In this document: one piece after another, positions 21,499 to 34,946 of the stretch
How positions within the stretch are numbered: the first letter of the stretch is position 1
Layout of the letters: each line of letters begins with the position of its first letter
DNA from: Tricholoma matsutake
Lineage: Eukaryota; Basidiomycota; Agaricomycetes; Agaricales; Tricholomataceae
Direction: 5' to 3'
Assembly (NCBI GenBank): GCA_026075535.2
Contig: AP026540.1
Span: forward strand, 13,702,001 to 13,766,000
DNA length: 64,000 bases
The notes under the pieces: generated by a model
Told to the model about the DNA's origin: nothing
Seen by the model: only the letters and a program-made list of their open reading frames with translations
The model's database searches: none
Translations under genes and position numbers: made by a program

Positions 21499-23454
21499 AT
21501 GTCTGAAAGTACCGCAAGACGGCAAGGGAATCCACAGCTAGGCTTTGAGATTTGTCCACACACGTGCGGATGTCGAATAACCCAGGCTGCAGCGAACCAG
21601 TCACGCAGACAGCCTGCATGGATGCGACAAGCTCCTTTGACCCTAAAGGACGGCCACCACTTAAATTTCCATATCCAATCAAGAGAAGTACATCCAAACT
21701 GCACTGATGCGTGTGGAAATTTTGATAGCCGAGGTCGCACACTAACAAATGAAGAGTACGCCGCTGGGTTCTGCATCTCGGCCATTATACCAAGTACCAC
21801 AGACACATTCCGCCTCAATTCCAATCACTAATCCCTGCCACACCACTCAACGACGCCTATTCAGGTGCTCTGCCACCTCACCCACTGCCAGATCTTCGAT
21901 CTCTGCCTGAAGCAATAGCCTCTATGTCTGTACAATCACATCCAGGTAATTCAGGCAGTGCATCGAGTGCTCGGCCGAAACTGCTCGTGGTTGAGAGTCC
22001 TCGTATCTGTACAGAGCCAAATAGCCTCGAAAGCGTCATGACTCTCTTAACGTACGATCGCTATGTCATGGAAAGGAATACCCCAGGCCCTATTAAGGCT
22101 GCAATTCGGACAGCCCCTGCAGGAATGGCCTATCGGGAGTGGGCCCATAAGGACGACCATAATCCAGACCTAGAGTCGTACCAAATACATGACATGGCAA
22201 GTATTGTATCACTTTGGATATTCTTATCTGATTATGGTTCTACCAGATGGTCTGGGCAATTGCATTTCTGGAAGCAGGGTGGTCCGTTCAATGGATGAAA
22301 TGGGACGTGTTCGTAGAGATTCTACTCAGCGGAAACTTCAGCCATATCACCAATATGTCAAATCTCAGCCTTATGGCGGGAGGTTTTAGCCTTGCTATCG
22401 ACTACATGCACGTACCATGCTTCCTCATATACTCCATTAACCTCTGAATGATATTTATTCTAGTACTGAACATCCAGGATTGAATCGGACGAATATTGAC
22501 CAATTTTGGTGCAACTTACTCAAGTTGTCCCTCGATGTTCCAATGTTCCCCCACCCACAAGATCTTCTTGCATCGGCATGCAAGGTTCAGCGCGACAATG
22601 ACCTCATGACCGCTGCAATGACCGTGACAAAGACCCCCTATCCCAAATCTCTGACGTTGACCAACGAGTGGGATCTCAGGACAGCATGCAACAACGTCAA
22701 CATTGTTGTTAAACGCGACTTCAGCGACTCGACAATGTGCACATTTCTCCCTGCGAGGGACGGGGGTGCCGACCACCGAACCGAGACAGTTCTCCAGAAA
22801 TATGCCGAGTCAGAAATATTGTATGAAGGAATCGAGTGCCTGCCCCGTCCGGCGTGGCTAGCCCAGCCTTGGATGCCTTCTTTAGTGGAGAAGGGAGAGA
22901 TTAGGGCTTTTGTTGTCGGAGGTAAGCTACTACATGCTGTTCATATGTGGCCACAAAGCACTGGTGGTTGGACCCACAACTTCGAGTTGGTCGACAATTA
23001 CACGCCCTTGAAACAACTAAAGTAAGCCCAACATTCGCAATACTTTGGAAGATAACTAACACTTTGTAGACCCGGGGATGCAGGTCACCTTGGACCGGTG
23101 CTCCACGAGGGGGGGTTTTCCAAAGAAATATGCAACGAGAATCTGACGCCGGATCGGGCAACTGCCAGCCATAATGAATTTGTAAACTTCGTGGAAGGGT
23201 CGGTGAAGGCAGTCCTCAACATCGAAAATACCAGACGATGTGATCGTTCGTCATCATTACAAGTCTTCTGCCGCGTTGACGTCGGGGTTTTACAAGGGAG
23301 GGGTGGAAAATTCCACTACTACATCAATGAGCTGGAGAGAAGTCTTACAGTAGGTCTCTACCGCCGGGTCACCGCCGTCCATACTTGGACCATGGTGAAC
23401 ACTGCTATCAGGTTAATACCCGATTACCTACGTACATGCAGGCTCAGGTGCTGA
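21499..23454 (+). pseudogene. Gene B, palindrome 1 copy, frameshifted
   Basis: This is the same gene as the intact copy at 53,468-55,424 (see there for domains), about 99% alike. After base 21,765 one T is missing (CCGCTGGG instead of CCGCTTGGG), so the frame changes after TNEEYAA and terminates at 21,831. Both GC intron donors are the same as in the intact copy. Amino-acid differences include NQSRRQP for NRSRRQP and TNEWDL for TNKRDL. It lies once, in the spacer, flanked by inverted ~148-bp repeats. A sequencing error is possible, though the run is only two bases long. Confidence 0.7.
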
Positions 23455-23639
23455 GACAAGCGCAGGTTACCAAATTCAGTTTTCTTTTTTACATGTCTGG
23501 TATAGTTATAGTTAGTTATAGTTATATTTAGTGATCCTTGCAATGTTTAGACATGACTCAGATGCGGATATGGGTTTCCCGCTATTGCTTGTTACAGCTT
23601 TTGCAACCTCTTGCTATTCCACCAGACAACAGTGAACAT

Positions 23640-23950
23640 ATAATATGGCAAGTCTGCATGACTGCAGGCGACAACAATATCGTGCCAGATACCCTTACAA
23701 TTTTGATGTGGTAAGTCAGTGCGACTGCAGGCGACAACAATATTGTGCCAGATACCCTTACAATTTCCATTTCCTACCTCTGGCCAGTCCATTAGACAAC
23801 ATTGGCATGACCATGGACGTCTGGGACGTCCGCGTACACTGGGTGAACACATGATATGGTAAGTCAGTGCGACCGCAGGCGACAACAATATTGTGCCAGA
23901 TACCCTTACAATTTCCATTTCCTACCTCTGGCCAGTCTTTTAGACAACAT
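23640..23950 (-). repeat. Inverted ~148-bp repeats after gene B, ~2.5 units
   Basis: The repeat units are now in reverse orientation, starting with a truncated unit at 23,640-23,700 joined at TTTTGATGTGG. Together with 20,880-21,385 they form inverted repeats around gene B. The right arm begins here, at about 23,707. Confidence 0.95.
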
Positions 23951-24644
23951 TACACGTGCAGTCCTCACATAACCACCTTTCTCATCTTTACGGGCATCAA
24001 TGTCATTTATTTGCCTAACCCGATGCTTTGCCAGATCTTCCTCTGCGCTGCAGGGTTGCTAGTTGATCTACTAACAATTGCACGAGGGACTTAAAAAATT
24101 TCATGAATGATGTTCAGCTAACCCTTTGTAGACTGAACTCAAGAGCAAGATTGGTTTAAGTAAAACGGGCTTATTGGTGCCTACTGCGTAACAGCCGTCT
24201 TGGACGCCCAACCTCTCGTAAGCATTATATTTTTATCAAGGATGCACTGAAGAGCCAACCTGGTTTAAAAAAACGTGGTCCTGTCATGCTCAACGGAAAT
24301 CAGACGAGTTTTCCAGAATCAGTATAAGTGTCTAACATTGGCATACCTGATCACCACTTTGGACAATTAGGATTTTTTTACTTGTACAAGCTTCCCTTGA
24401 ATAACTAGGAACAGACATAGCAAATGGCAAAAAAGATAACCTATGTATCTTATCTGGGAATAGGGGCCCCTATTGACATGAATTCTGAGAACCCAACAGA
24501 AGGTTGCTTTACTGGTTGGGCAATTATGTAAATGTCAGGTGGAATCTCTACTAGAAGCTGGATATCTCGACAACAATCCTGCAACAGTTGGACATTTTTT
24601 TGGGTTACAGTCGAGGCAATGCCAAAACCACTAGATACATACTA

Positions 24645-25463
24645 TCAAATTGGAGGAGGTGGCAGTATAAGGTGAACCCTTTTAATTGCCACTGCCCACT
24701 GGCAGTTGCCCTCTATATCTTTTCTGCCATCGCCTTTCATCTCTGCATTCTCCTTTGCTTTGCGCTTCTCCTCCTGCTTCTTCAGTTTCTGGATCTTCTT
24801 CTTCTTGTGAGTTCTAATTCGGTCAGCAGCTTGTTTTTCTTCTCGGTGCCCCTTCTCGTCTACACAGAATACCCATTCTCTATGCAACATGACCGTGAAA
24901 CTTCTACAGAAAGGGCCTAGTACAAAGGATACCTTACATATGAATAATGATGAAGGATGAATCTGCACTCACAATGAAGCCGTCCAGTTTCATGTTCCTC
25001 TGCCATCTTCTTCAAGCAATCCTGGCGATCGACTGTGAACAATGCATATAAAATTAAGCAGAAACAAACCTTTGAGTAGATTTTTTTCCTGCAAGAGCAC
25101 ACCAAAATGTAGAACAAACCCTCATTGTTATAACAAATCTGTATTTTGATCATCACGATAACTGTCACTGTATGGAGAAAAGGGTTACTTACTGGGCAGT
25201 CTGCGTGAGCGATCCAGTCGCTCTCATCCTTGTTATCTGCTTTTACATGCCGATATAGCAGAGAGCCATCTATATTGTACCTCTTGAGGGACTCGCAAAC
25301 AGCCTGAAAGACATAGACATCAGCAGAGCTTTGTCACTGTAGCAGTAATACCACGACTTACCCTGTACAATCTGGGTCGGTCGTCTGTCGAAAAGGTCAG
25401 GCAGTGTGGTCAGAGGTGTAAATGATCCGGGTTCGGAATGATATTAGCGAAGTATTCGGACAT
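24645..25463 (-). CDS. Gene C, right-arm copy
   Basis: Mirror of 19,162-19,980 with the same five-exon structure. Two CpG-type changes alter Arg to His: one in the LLYRRV segment (CGT to CAT) and one in KGRREE (CGC to CAC). No frame break. Confidence 0.55.
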
Positions 25464-25606
25464 CTATGCAGTAGGGTAATCTGTACAATAGTACAACGAG
25501 CGCAAAGTCGCTGAGTTTGGTTGCGGAGACTGAAAATGATAATGATGTAATCAATCCAATTCGATTGCGATTTCACGAAACCACCACCACCGACAGTTTG
25601 GTTGTT

Positions 25607-25734
25607 GGTCGATAGGCTCGACCGACGCCCTCAGTCTTACTTGCATGAGTTTCTGGTCGATAGGCTCGACCGGGAGCCTCTATAGCTTGATTGAGCACTG
25701 GAGGTAAGGTGGCTGTTGGTCGATAGGCTCGACC
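25607..25734. promoter_or_regulatory. Three 17-bp hairpin sites, right arm
   Basis: GGTCGATAGGCTCGACC at 25,607-25,623, 25,655-25,671 and 25,718-25,734, unchanged from the left arm, between genes C and E. Confidence 0.6.
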
Positions 25735-25752
25735 GACTTTGGTTTCAGTTGC

Positions 25753-26790
25753 ATGAACATCCCTCCTTCCTTTGAGACTACCCACCGTCTCAACGTTTGT
25801 CAGTCAACCACCACTCTCGACGCCGCCGCTGCCTCCAACCTCCACCCCCATCCACACTCCTCCAACGCTTCTTGCAACAACAGCAACAACAACCTCATGC
25901 AACTAACGGGCCCAGGTAAGTTTTTTCTTTTCGTCTTGTTTTTTTTCTTTCAACTAACACAATTTTTATTGTATTTTAGGTATTTCCATTGACCTAACAC
26001 CAAGAAAGGTACCATGGCCCCCACGACGACGACGACGACGTTCCACTACCATGGAAACGCTACGGATGAGAGCGACCGGACAAGACCAGGAACATGGGAA
26101 CGACGCCACCAGGACGACAAGGACGCCGAAAACGACGGCAAGGGACGATGCCGCAACGGGAGGAGTACCAACGACTAAGTCAGCAGCAGCAGCATCAGGG
26201 AACAACTAGGCGAGGGCGACGCCGACGCCAAGGACCCACCACCACCACAGCGGCTGCTGCCACAATGATGAAGATGACGACGACAAGACCACCTCCACCA
26301 CCACCATAGCGGCTGCCGCCACAATGACGAAGATGACGACAACAAGACCACCTCCACCACCAACACAGCAACCCCAAAGCCCCGAACCAGCTCCAGACGA
26401 CGCCAGGGAGGACAAGAACCGGGGGAACGACAAGAACGACCCCAGAGCTGACAGGAACAATGGCAGCGACACCAACAATGACGGGAGCAGCAGCAGCAAA
26501 GGCCAGGGACAAACGCGACAAGAGGAGTGCCAGCCACGACCAGGAAGACCAGGAATGGGGCCAGAAAACAAGGGGGGGGGGGGGGTGACGACGACAATGA
26601 TGACCCCAACGACGCAGATGACAGGTTGAGCATCCACAACTTCAATGACAAACTGGACAATGGATATCGTACCTGGTGCAAATTTATTTCTCCGTCCGCA
26701 ACTTCAATGACGAACTGGACAACGCATCCCATACCGCAGCAAATTTACTTGGGCATCCACTATGATGTCTATGACCTCAGGTCTACCTAG
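25753..26790 (+). CDS. Gene E, right-arm copy, doubtful C-terminus
   Basis: Exon 1 is 25,753-25,915, the intron 25,916-25,979, and exon 2 starts at 25,980. The exon 2 frame stops at 26,209, giving about 131 residues ending in a Ser/Ala-rich tail. Further low-complexity open frames reach 26,790. A 12-13 base G run lies at about 26,573-26,585. Confidence 0.4.
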
Positions 26791-26915
26791 CGTCTGGCTG
26801 TGTACTGTAAAACATAGCAGTAGAATTATCGAGTGGCATATATACTGGACAGAAGTGTAGTACAAGGATAATCTATTATATTTGAGGACTACTGCGCACT
26901 ACTATCTCAATATTT

Positions 26916-29199
26916 TTAAAATATACCAGCCCACTCCCGTAGACATTGACCCAACGTCTCTGAAAATATATTGACAGGCACCCCAATAGCTCTGGACCAT
27001 AGGCTTGTCGTGGGTGTTCTTTCTATTTCATTAACGAAATAGAAAGCTTCTTCATTTTCATCAAAAGAAAACCCAACGTCCATCCGTAAAAACATGGACA
27101 ATGCACTCTTTCCTCCCAGTCTTGAGGATTCCACGAAACATAATTTCTCGTATGTCTCTTGGACAAATCGATAGAATTCCTGCTTTCCTTTTTCGCAAAT
27201 TTCCTGTGTCCCAAAATCAGGATCTGCCACTGAGTAATCTCCACATAGTTTTCCACTCCGTCGTAGTTCACTAATATATATCTAGTCAGTTTTATTAATC
27301 TGCAATCCACTGATATGCACTCAACTTGATTTCTTTCAGCGACAAAAACCTGGTGGTGTTCACGAACTTCCAACAATGTTTTGATCCATCGTATTGCATA
27401 TGAGCACAATACAGAATCTTTCCTCCCACCATTACCACCCGCCATTCACCAAACTCTCTCAGGGTTGGAATGTACTCTTGAGCCAACCACACTGAGTCCA
27501 CCATTCCACCCTTCAGATCCTTCCACACTGTTTCGCTTCTTTTACCTTTCTTTGGAAGGATAACATGGGTCCCACAGTCACTGTTTGTTCTCTTCAACAC
27601 GTACCCGACCGGGATTTGGTCTCCTTCTTTCATCACAATCGTTCTTGGCCGCCTAGTCCCTATACTTTTAGCAACAATGTCCAGATTCCTTATCAATGCA
27701 TCCTTCTGGGCGAGTGAGGTAATTTGAACCATTGAAGGCCATAATCGTGTCGTCGATTCCAGCAGTAGCATTCTCTCCTTGTACCGATCCAGATTATCCG
27801 ACTTGATTTCATACTTAGGGTTGTGCCTGAATCATCAAATGTCCTCGTTATAATCTTCTAAACGTAAAACCGATACTCACAAGTAGTCCACCGTCAAGTC
27901 CATACCTCCAATGAAAATGTCACACCAGTCCAGATACCCTACAAAATCCGCAGATGGACTGTCTGGATAGATCCACTCTTCCAAGAAACGCCTCCAGGGC
28001 ACAAATTCGGTCTGGATTTTCGGACTCTCATCTTCATTCAAAGCCCTTGACATTGAGATAATCACATAAAGCTTGTGGAATAAAAACGTCAGCTCTGCAT
28101 ATAACTCAATCAGCGGTACAAGAAACAAACCCATTCTTGGATGAGAACTGAACGCCACTTGTCCACTCCTCGATTTCCTCGCTTTCTTTTTCCATATGCA
28201 TAGATGCAAGTCCCTATAAGACATTGGACTGATTCCAGCTCCTCTTCGGTTATACTTTCCATGGTCCACGCGATATCAACCTCTGCATCCCGTTTTGACA
28301 TATATCTGGTAGGATCAGGCACATACAATAACTTCCATGTAATATTCGGTTCCTTCTGGGTCAGTTTCTCAGCGGTGGGTCGCTCACAGAAGGAGTGCGA
28401 TATTTCCATCTCATGGGCACCAAGACAAGATGATGGTGTGGATGTAGTCGGTGATGAGCAATTCATATCGGTGCTGTCCAGGGCATCTTGTGGTGCAGAC
28501 GTCTCATCAATAATGGGTGAGGTTATGGCAGAATAGTACACTGAAGAATTGTCTGTAGTGGAAATGGAATCAGCTGTTTGTGTAATTAATCTGTTTGAGG
28601 TTTGTTTATATCGACCAAATGGCTGGGAGGGAAAGAAGGATCTTACTTGACTGAAGCAGGTTCTCCACATAGGTTCAAGTTGTCCAACGAAACATCTGAT
28701 ATATCCATGGAAGATCCCTGAACAAAGAGGTCACCCACAGAGGATCGTTGGGCTGAAAGTCTGTTTGTAATGCATCAGAGTTTACAAAACATCATATAGA
28801 GGCGCAAAGGCAATACCCTAATGAATTAGGCTGTCCAGATTCACCTGGAAAAGTCGAACCCTTATGATGGTCGGCTCTATTCAGATACTCTCTATACAGG
28901 TTCAAGCCCTGCATAAGCTCGCCATCCATTGGTTGGCGCTTATATGCCCCAGACTGCTTCGCAGCACAAGATTCTGAACAATCTTGTGAAATATGTGGAT
29001 GAGTAAACCATATTGAGTAGCTATCTCACGTACTTGGATGCGCATTGCTTTTTTCATGCCTTGCCAAAGAACTGCCTTCAACAGGCCATAGAACTCCTCT
29101 CGTTTTTGTGGTACAAGCCGTTGCATTACAAGTATGGCAACACACCAAATATCCTTCCCTTTTCTTTCTTGAAGCTTTGTTTCTTGGTGCAGGCATCAT
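26916..29199 (-). CDS. Gene A, right-arm copy
   Basis: Mirror of 15,425-17,708. The encoded segments I compared are identical, including FCERP and SMVQITS, which differ in palindrome 2. It keeps the C2H2-like finger, the ATP-grasp-like motifs and the unresolved frame changes in the middle. Confidence 0.6.
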
Positions 29200-29211
29200 C
29201 GGTTCTGATGT

Positions 29212-29362
29212 GAGGTTTGTAAGTCACCCGACAACATTCGTCAAGGTTCATAAGTCACCTGACAACGTTCGTCAAGGTTCGTAAGTCACCTGACAGCATT
29301 CGTCAAGGTTCGTAAGTCACCTGACAAAGTTCGTCGAGGTTCGTAAATCACCCGACAATGTT
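29212..29362 (-). repeat. 31-bp minisatellite, right arm
   Basis: Mirror of 15,262-15,412, upstream of gene A. Confidence 0.9.
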
Positions 29363-29808
29363 CCCGCAACTTCAATCTGCGGTATTACTTTACAATGAAT
29401 TAGTCTTGGTCTTGAAGTGAGAACATAAGTTGTGAATTGACGTGGGTCCACTGAGATCTGAGGCCTTCGCCTGTGAGAAAAATTAAAGACTTTGGTATGT
29501 CGATGCATATGTGACACGTAGAACTTACCTATTTTACGTACATCCAGACTTCAGCCCACAAGTCATGTTGACCAATATCGTGAAATTCCTGGATATTGAG
29601 GCCCATGTAGACAATGAGCACGAAGCTGAATTCTAGGCATCCGACAAAGACGAGTATGGTATGTTCTTCTGTATTGCGATAGCGGTCACAGGAGGCAATC
29701 ATTGACATACACTGTTAGACTTCGTTGTTGATGACGACCCTGGCAATGAGTCATCTGTGCGTCTGTACCATTGGCACTGGGTCCTAGAAACAGCCTAGTC
29801 ACTTTTCG

Positions 29809-30389
29809 CGTGAACACATGATATGGTAAGTCAGTGCGAGCGCAGGCGAGCGCAGGCAACAACAATATTGTGCCAGATACCCTTACAATTTCCATTTCCT
29901 ACCTCTGGCCAGTCCATTAGACAACATAGACATGACATGGACGTCTGGGATGTCCGTGTACACTGGGTGAACACATAATATGGTAAGTCAGTGCGACCGC
30001 AGGCGACAACAATATTGTGCCAGATACCCTTGCAATTTCCATTTCCTACCTCTGGCCAGTCCATTAGACAACATTGGCATGACCATGGACGTCTGGGACG
30101 TCCGCGTACAGTGGGTGAACACATGATATGGTAAGTCAGCCGCAGGCGACAACAATATTGTGCCAGATACCCTTACAATTTCCATTTCCTACCTCTGGCC
30201 AGTCCATTAGACAACATTGGCATGACCATGGACGTCTGGGACGTCCGTGTACACTGGGTGAACACATGATATGGTAAGTTAGTGCGACCACAGGCGACAA
30301 CAATATTGTGCCAGATACCCTTACAATTTCCTTTTCCAACCTCTGGTCAGTCCATTAGACAACATAGGATGGACATCTGGGACGTCCGC
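29809..30389 (-). repeat. Outer ~148-bp repeat array, right arm, 4 units
   Basis: Mirror of 14,236-14,815 with the same unit number. Outer limit of the core unit shared by both palindromes. Confidence 0.95.
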
Positions 30390-30460
30390 GTATGATACAA
30401 GTCAGTGCAATCGCAGGTGTGCTTCCGATCGTCCTCCTGATTCACACTTGTCGATCGCAG

Positions 30461-30493
30461 TTTAACTTTAACTTTAACTTTAACTTTAACTTT
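30461..30493 (-). repeat. (AACTTT)n microsatellite, right arm
   Basis: Mirror of 14,131-14,163, same copy number. Confidence 0.95.
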
Positions 30494-30940
30494 ATTATGT
30501 GGCTGCTTGCAAGCCCAGTATACTGCTGCAAATATATGACATGGTCATGTGACATCCCTGATTCACACACTCAGCGGGGCGAATTGGGGTGCCTGTGGTC
30601 TGAAATCAACCCTATCACGGTTAGCCTGGTGTCCAAACCCACAGTGTGTCAAACCCTACAGTGGTTGTCACTAGGTCATGACAACTGCTTTTAGTGTAAA
30701 CAAATATAAATTCCACAAGTTACCCTACATCTTGCAAATAGTCTGACAGATATCACATTAAAATCACTTGACAGAATATTGCTGCATGCAACAATCCTTG
30801 GCATGCTCGAGAGAGCATTGTACCCCCTTCTGCCCTCATGGATCCAACCCTAGGTGAGCACTGTACCCCCTTCTGACCCTATGGATCCAACCCTGTGGCC
30901 CCCTTCTGCCCCCATGGATAAAACCCTGTGGCCAACCCTG

Positions 30941-31170
30941 GGAGGTCCCATAACCCCTAAGACATGCAGCTGGTGCACTGCCTCCATGAATTTCACATGG
31001 GTTTGCATGTCAAACCTTCCTTCAAGGATCAAGAGTACGATGCCGTGCACCAGGAATTTGTGGACATCATTCAGATGACCATGAAGCATGCTTACCACAG
31101 CCCGAAATTTCGGAAACTGCTCAAGAAGATTGGCCAGGACAGACAGCAGGTGAAGCATGCTTTTCCATAA
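30941..31170 (+). CDS. Hypothetical protein fragment, right arm
   Basis: Mirror of 13,454-13,683, no frame change seen. Upstream lies the GGATCCAACCC minisatellite (30,809-30,940). Between 30,494 and 30,808 I see no gene. Confidence 0.3.
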
Positions 31171-31479
31171 CTTTACTGACATTTTTGTTAGATTGAATGC
31201 AAAGAGGCACGGCGCCGGCTCACAGGGCTTCAAGGTTTTCCTGGATTAGATAGCTGTTTGTCTTGCTCAAGTCTTGCTTACATATATAACTCTACCCCTA
31301 CCTATGCCTAACGTAACGGACCCATAATATAATTGTTTTGCCCTTCAATGTGAATGTTAAATGTGTCAGTATGTATCCTGTGGCAGCAGTAGTGAGACTA
31401 CTGCTGACTGCCTCAGGCTACCAAAGTCTGCCACTGGCTACTATAGGATGTTGTTGACTACTATATACCCCACCAGGGT

Positions 31480-32394
31480 TAGTGATGTACAGGGCCCGGC
31501 TCGGCTCAAAAGCCCGGGCTTGGGCTTGGCTTGACCAGGCTCAGGCTTGGATAGATCATGAGCTGAGCCCTAGTCAAGGGCTCAGGCTGGGCCCGGGCCA
31601 GGCTTGGGCTCAGGCCTCGGCTTTGTAGTGAAAATTACCGCGAAATTTGTCTACAGAGTCACTACAATACATCTTGCACAAATATATCATCTTCTTCATG
31701 ATCGACAAAGCCCTCGTCATCAACAAGATCCTCAACCAATCCATCCCAGCCCACCTGTTCTGCATCATGTAGATTGCTGTCACAAGCTTCTTGAAGGTAA
31801 TCATATTCCTCCACCTCGAGCGCTGTGCTTGGCTCTTCACGGAAGAGGAGTTCACGATGGTAGAGATCAACACTGTCAAATTTTCATGGAATTGTTAGGC
31901 ATTATCGCGTTGCTCAAGCGCCTCTTGTCTTTTTCGCGGCCCTCCCTCCTCTCCCCTTTTTCTTTTTTTCTGTGTCTTTCTTTGCTACATCTAGCATTCG
32001 TAGCCTCCCACCTCTGCCCTTGTGTTGATGAATGTTTGGCTCGAATCGAGCATTCGAGCCATTCGAGCCATTCGAGCCATGACTAAGCCAAGTACATACT
32101 GGGTTTTACTTTCTGTCGAAATTTAGCTTACTCGCCTGTGTAATTAGCTGCCCCGCTCATCGTCTATTTATTTGGGGTCCTTCGTGGGCCTCAGTTTGCA
32201 CTACCTTGGTTTCTTGAGCAACGCAGCAGAGGCAACACATCAAAGCCGCGGCTTCAGGGCTCGGCTCAGGCTTCTGATAATATGAGCCGAGCCTTGAGCC
32301 CTACAAAGCCGTTAGTACGGCCCGGCTCGGCTCAGGCTTCAAGGGCTCGGTAGCCCGGGCTTCAGGGCTTTGAGCCGAGCCTTGCACATCACTA
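31480..32394. mobile_element. 915-bp non-autonomous hAT element, right arm
   Basis: Mirror of 12,230-13,144. The target duplication ACCAGGGT is at 31,472-31,479 and 32,395-32,402. Identical length and site show that insertion came before the arms were duplicated. Confidence 0.9.
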
Positions 32395-32519
32395 ACCAGG
32401 GTATAGGATGCTGCTATAGACTATAGTATACTACAGCAGACTACAAGCTGTCTATGTAGCACTACAGAGAACATATAGGCCGCTATGGCCTCTATGGCCT
32501 CTTTGGATGGCTATGGGAC

Positions 32520-33342
32520 CTACATAGTACTACTATAGCACATGATAGTAGCCCCATGTAGTTGGCCCAGGATTTGCTGATGCACACAATCCACAACTGG
32601 TTTAGCCTTAGGAGCTCCTGGCTTGCGCTCATCAAATTCGAATACAAGATTATCCACCAAACCATCCCGCGGCTTTCCTCCCTTTTTTCGATCTTCAGCT
32701 GACTTCGGCTGTCGCACAGGTCCAACACCATTCGCACCATCAAGCCTAAGCTTCAGATCAGCACGCAGCCCATCTCGGTGCTCCTTTGCGTCATCACCAT
32801 GGAGAATACCTCCCCATGACGTAATGGCAACCATGGCGGAATTAGCTGTCATCGAGGTATCAGTAGATACTTCTCCCGGAGGCTGCCATATCAAGCCAAG
32901 GTGAGAAATAACTCAAGAATTGGGCATACTAGTATTTACATAGGTCGGGCCATGGAATCTGTTCATTCTCCTTGTGGATAAGCACCCACGTCTCATTCAG
33001 CTGCTCCATATCTTTGGACCAATCCTTGAACTCCTCGCTTTTGTGATCCAAAATGGTGGAATTAACCAAGTCAAGCAGGTGGGCCAAAGTGATATCTTCA
33101 CCAGAATTGATGAACTTCTTGCAAAGTGCAAGCAGCGCCTGCCGGTCAGGTGTGAATATCATAATCAGAGATCGGTGCTGACTAGCTGGGGGATTTTCTT
33201 CAATTTTTGGGCGGTTGGAGTTCTCGGCATTAACGGCCAAGGGGCGAGAAAATCTCCGCACATCCAAAAAAGGAAATGCATGCAAGGACTCCGTTTTCTG
33301 CGTAACTATGTTCATGTATGAGTTTCTGGATAAGACGAGCAA
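32520..33342 (-). CDS. Hypothetical protein, right arm
   Basis: Mirror of 11,282-12,104; both coding-like stretches read the same. Unknown family. Confidence 0.35.
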
Positions 33343-34128
33343 GCGCTCAGTTGGTATTGAGGTATATCACAGTATATCACATGAGAATTTTGGCTGACCA
33401 TGTTAGATATATTACTAACATGTTACTAACGTGTGATATACTAGTATGTTACTACCATGGAACTAACAAACCCAGCCCTAACATCAAACAGGGATGAAGG
33501 CAGTATCGTAGTCAAAGGAATGGTGGGTAAGGAGAGTGATAAGGAAATCCCGTCAGTTATGGTAGGATACGGTTATTAATTTGTCACATATTATATGCTC
33601 CAGGAAAATCAGACAGATTTTTTTTTGGCGGTCACCTTCTTTCTATAAGTATATAGTAATTCTTTGTATGTGTTTATTTTTTCTGATAATAGGCTAGTAA
33701 TTTGCTAGTAATCAAAAAAATCTTCACTTCGACGCTCCTCAAGACTTCCTCAGGTCCCAGTTTATCCCACAGCCGTAGTGGCCAAACGAAGAAATTTACA
33801 TTTTTTCAGCCTCTGGCAGTTCTTCCACGGTTCTGGAAAGTTCCCGTTCCGCAATGGTCAAAATTCTGTCACTGACAAACGCTGCTTCGTAGGTTCCTAT
33901 CAGGATGCACAATGTCCTCCATGTGACATGACAATTGTCGTTACGCCCTAATTTTTTTCTTTGCTTCGTAAGCACTGCCAAGTGTATAAAAACAGCTATG
34001 TTTCGACTCATATTCTTTGGCTGGCCCCAAAACCACAACTGACTTCTCTTACCATCCATAAACTGTAAGTCTTCCACTAACATGTACAACGTCCCTTCGA
34101 TGATTCGGCTCACTGCTTAGATTTCAAA

Positions 34129-34587
34129 ATGCTCACCAACTCCATCTTCGTAATGATAGCCCTTGGCGCTGTTTCTGTACTGGCAACACCAGTGCCAGCG
34201 CAATCTGCTTCGAAGTCTCCTACGATATCGAATCTTGTACATCCGAGTTCGTGGTACCTTGCAACTGCAATGGATAATGATGCAACTGTACCCGAGCGCT
34301 CCGGAGACGCTCACCTAGTCACAGTCCATAGCTTCGTTGATTCCTCTTCCGCGAAGCTGTACATGGATGTTCCCTCTCCATCACAGCATCCTCCAGAAGG
34401 TACCACCCACCCACCTCATACGGTACATGGGAAGTGGTACCAACTAGAACCACAACAAGGGATGGAACACTCCACTGAAAACACCCGAACCCTAAATATT
34501 CAAATATACAACGCCAGATCTAAAACACCGGGGTCCCCGTCCACACCCGTGTTGTACGCATTCGAACCTCGATCTGGCCCCCATTGA
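34129..34587 (+). CDS. Small secreted protein, right arm, 152 aa
   Basis: Mirror of 10,037-10,495. Signal peptide as in the left copy, with the TATA-like GTATAAAAAC at about 33,983-33,992. One residue differs (Asn for Lys, a transversion). Confidence 0.6.
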   Translation: MLTNSIFVMIALGAVSVLATPVPAQSASKSPTISNLVHPSSWYLATAMDNDATVPERSGDAHLVTVHSFVDSSSAKLYMDVPSPSQHPPEGTTHPPHTVHGKWYQLEPQQGMEHSTENTRTLNIQIYNARSKTPGSPSTPVLYAFEPRSGPH

Positions 34588-34946
34588 TCTGCAGCGTGTA
34601 ATATTGGTAGTCGTATCTTGCAGAACCAATGTCTTGCAGAACCAAATATATTGCTAGCATTCACGTGGCATGTCTTCACCAGCTGAAGTTGAGCCATCAT
34701 TCTGGACTGGATAGCGTAGTCCGGCTACGAGCATGAGAGACGAATCACATGAGAATCAGGGAGAAATGAATTACTTGGAATATAGAATTATTTTACGTAG
34801 AACAGATATACATCAGCACCTTAGGCATCACCTTCTTCGCTTAGTCAAACCCTACCAGGCCTACCTCCGCAGGAGGTACTGAACTTCTTTTATAATAATA
34901 GTGCACTGACCAGTGACGACAGTCCAGGTTGTGACGCAACACGTGC

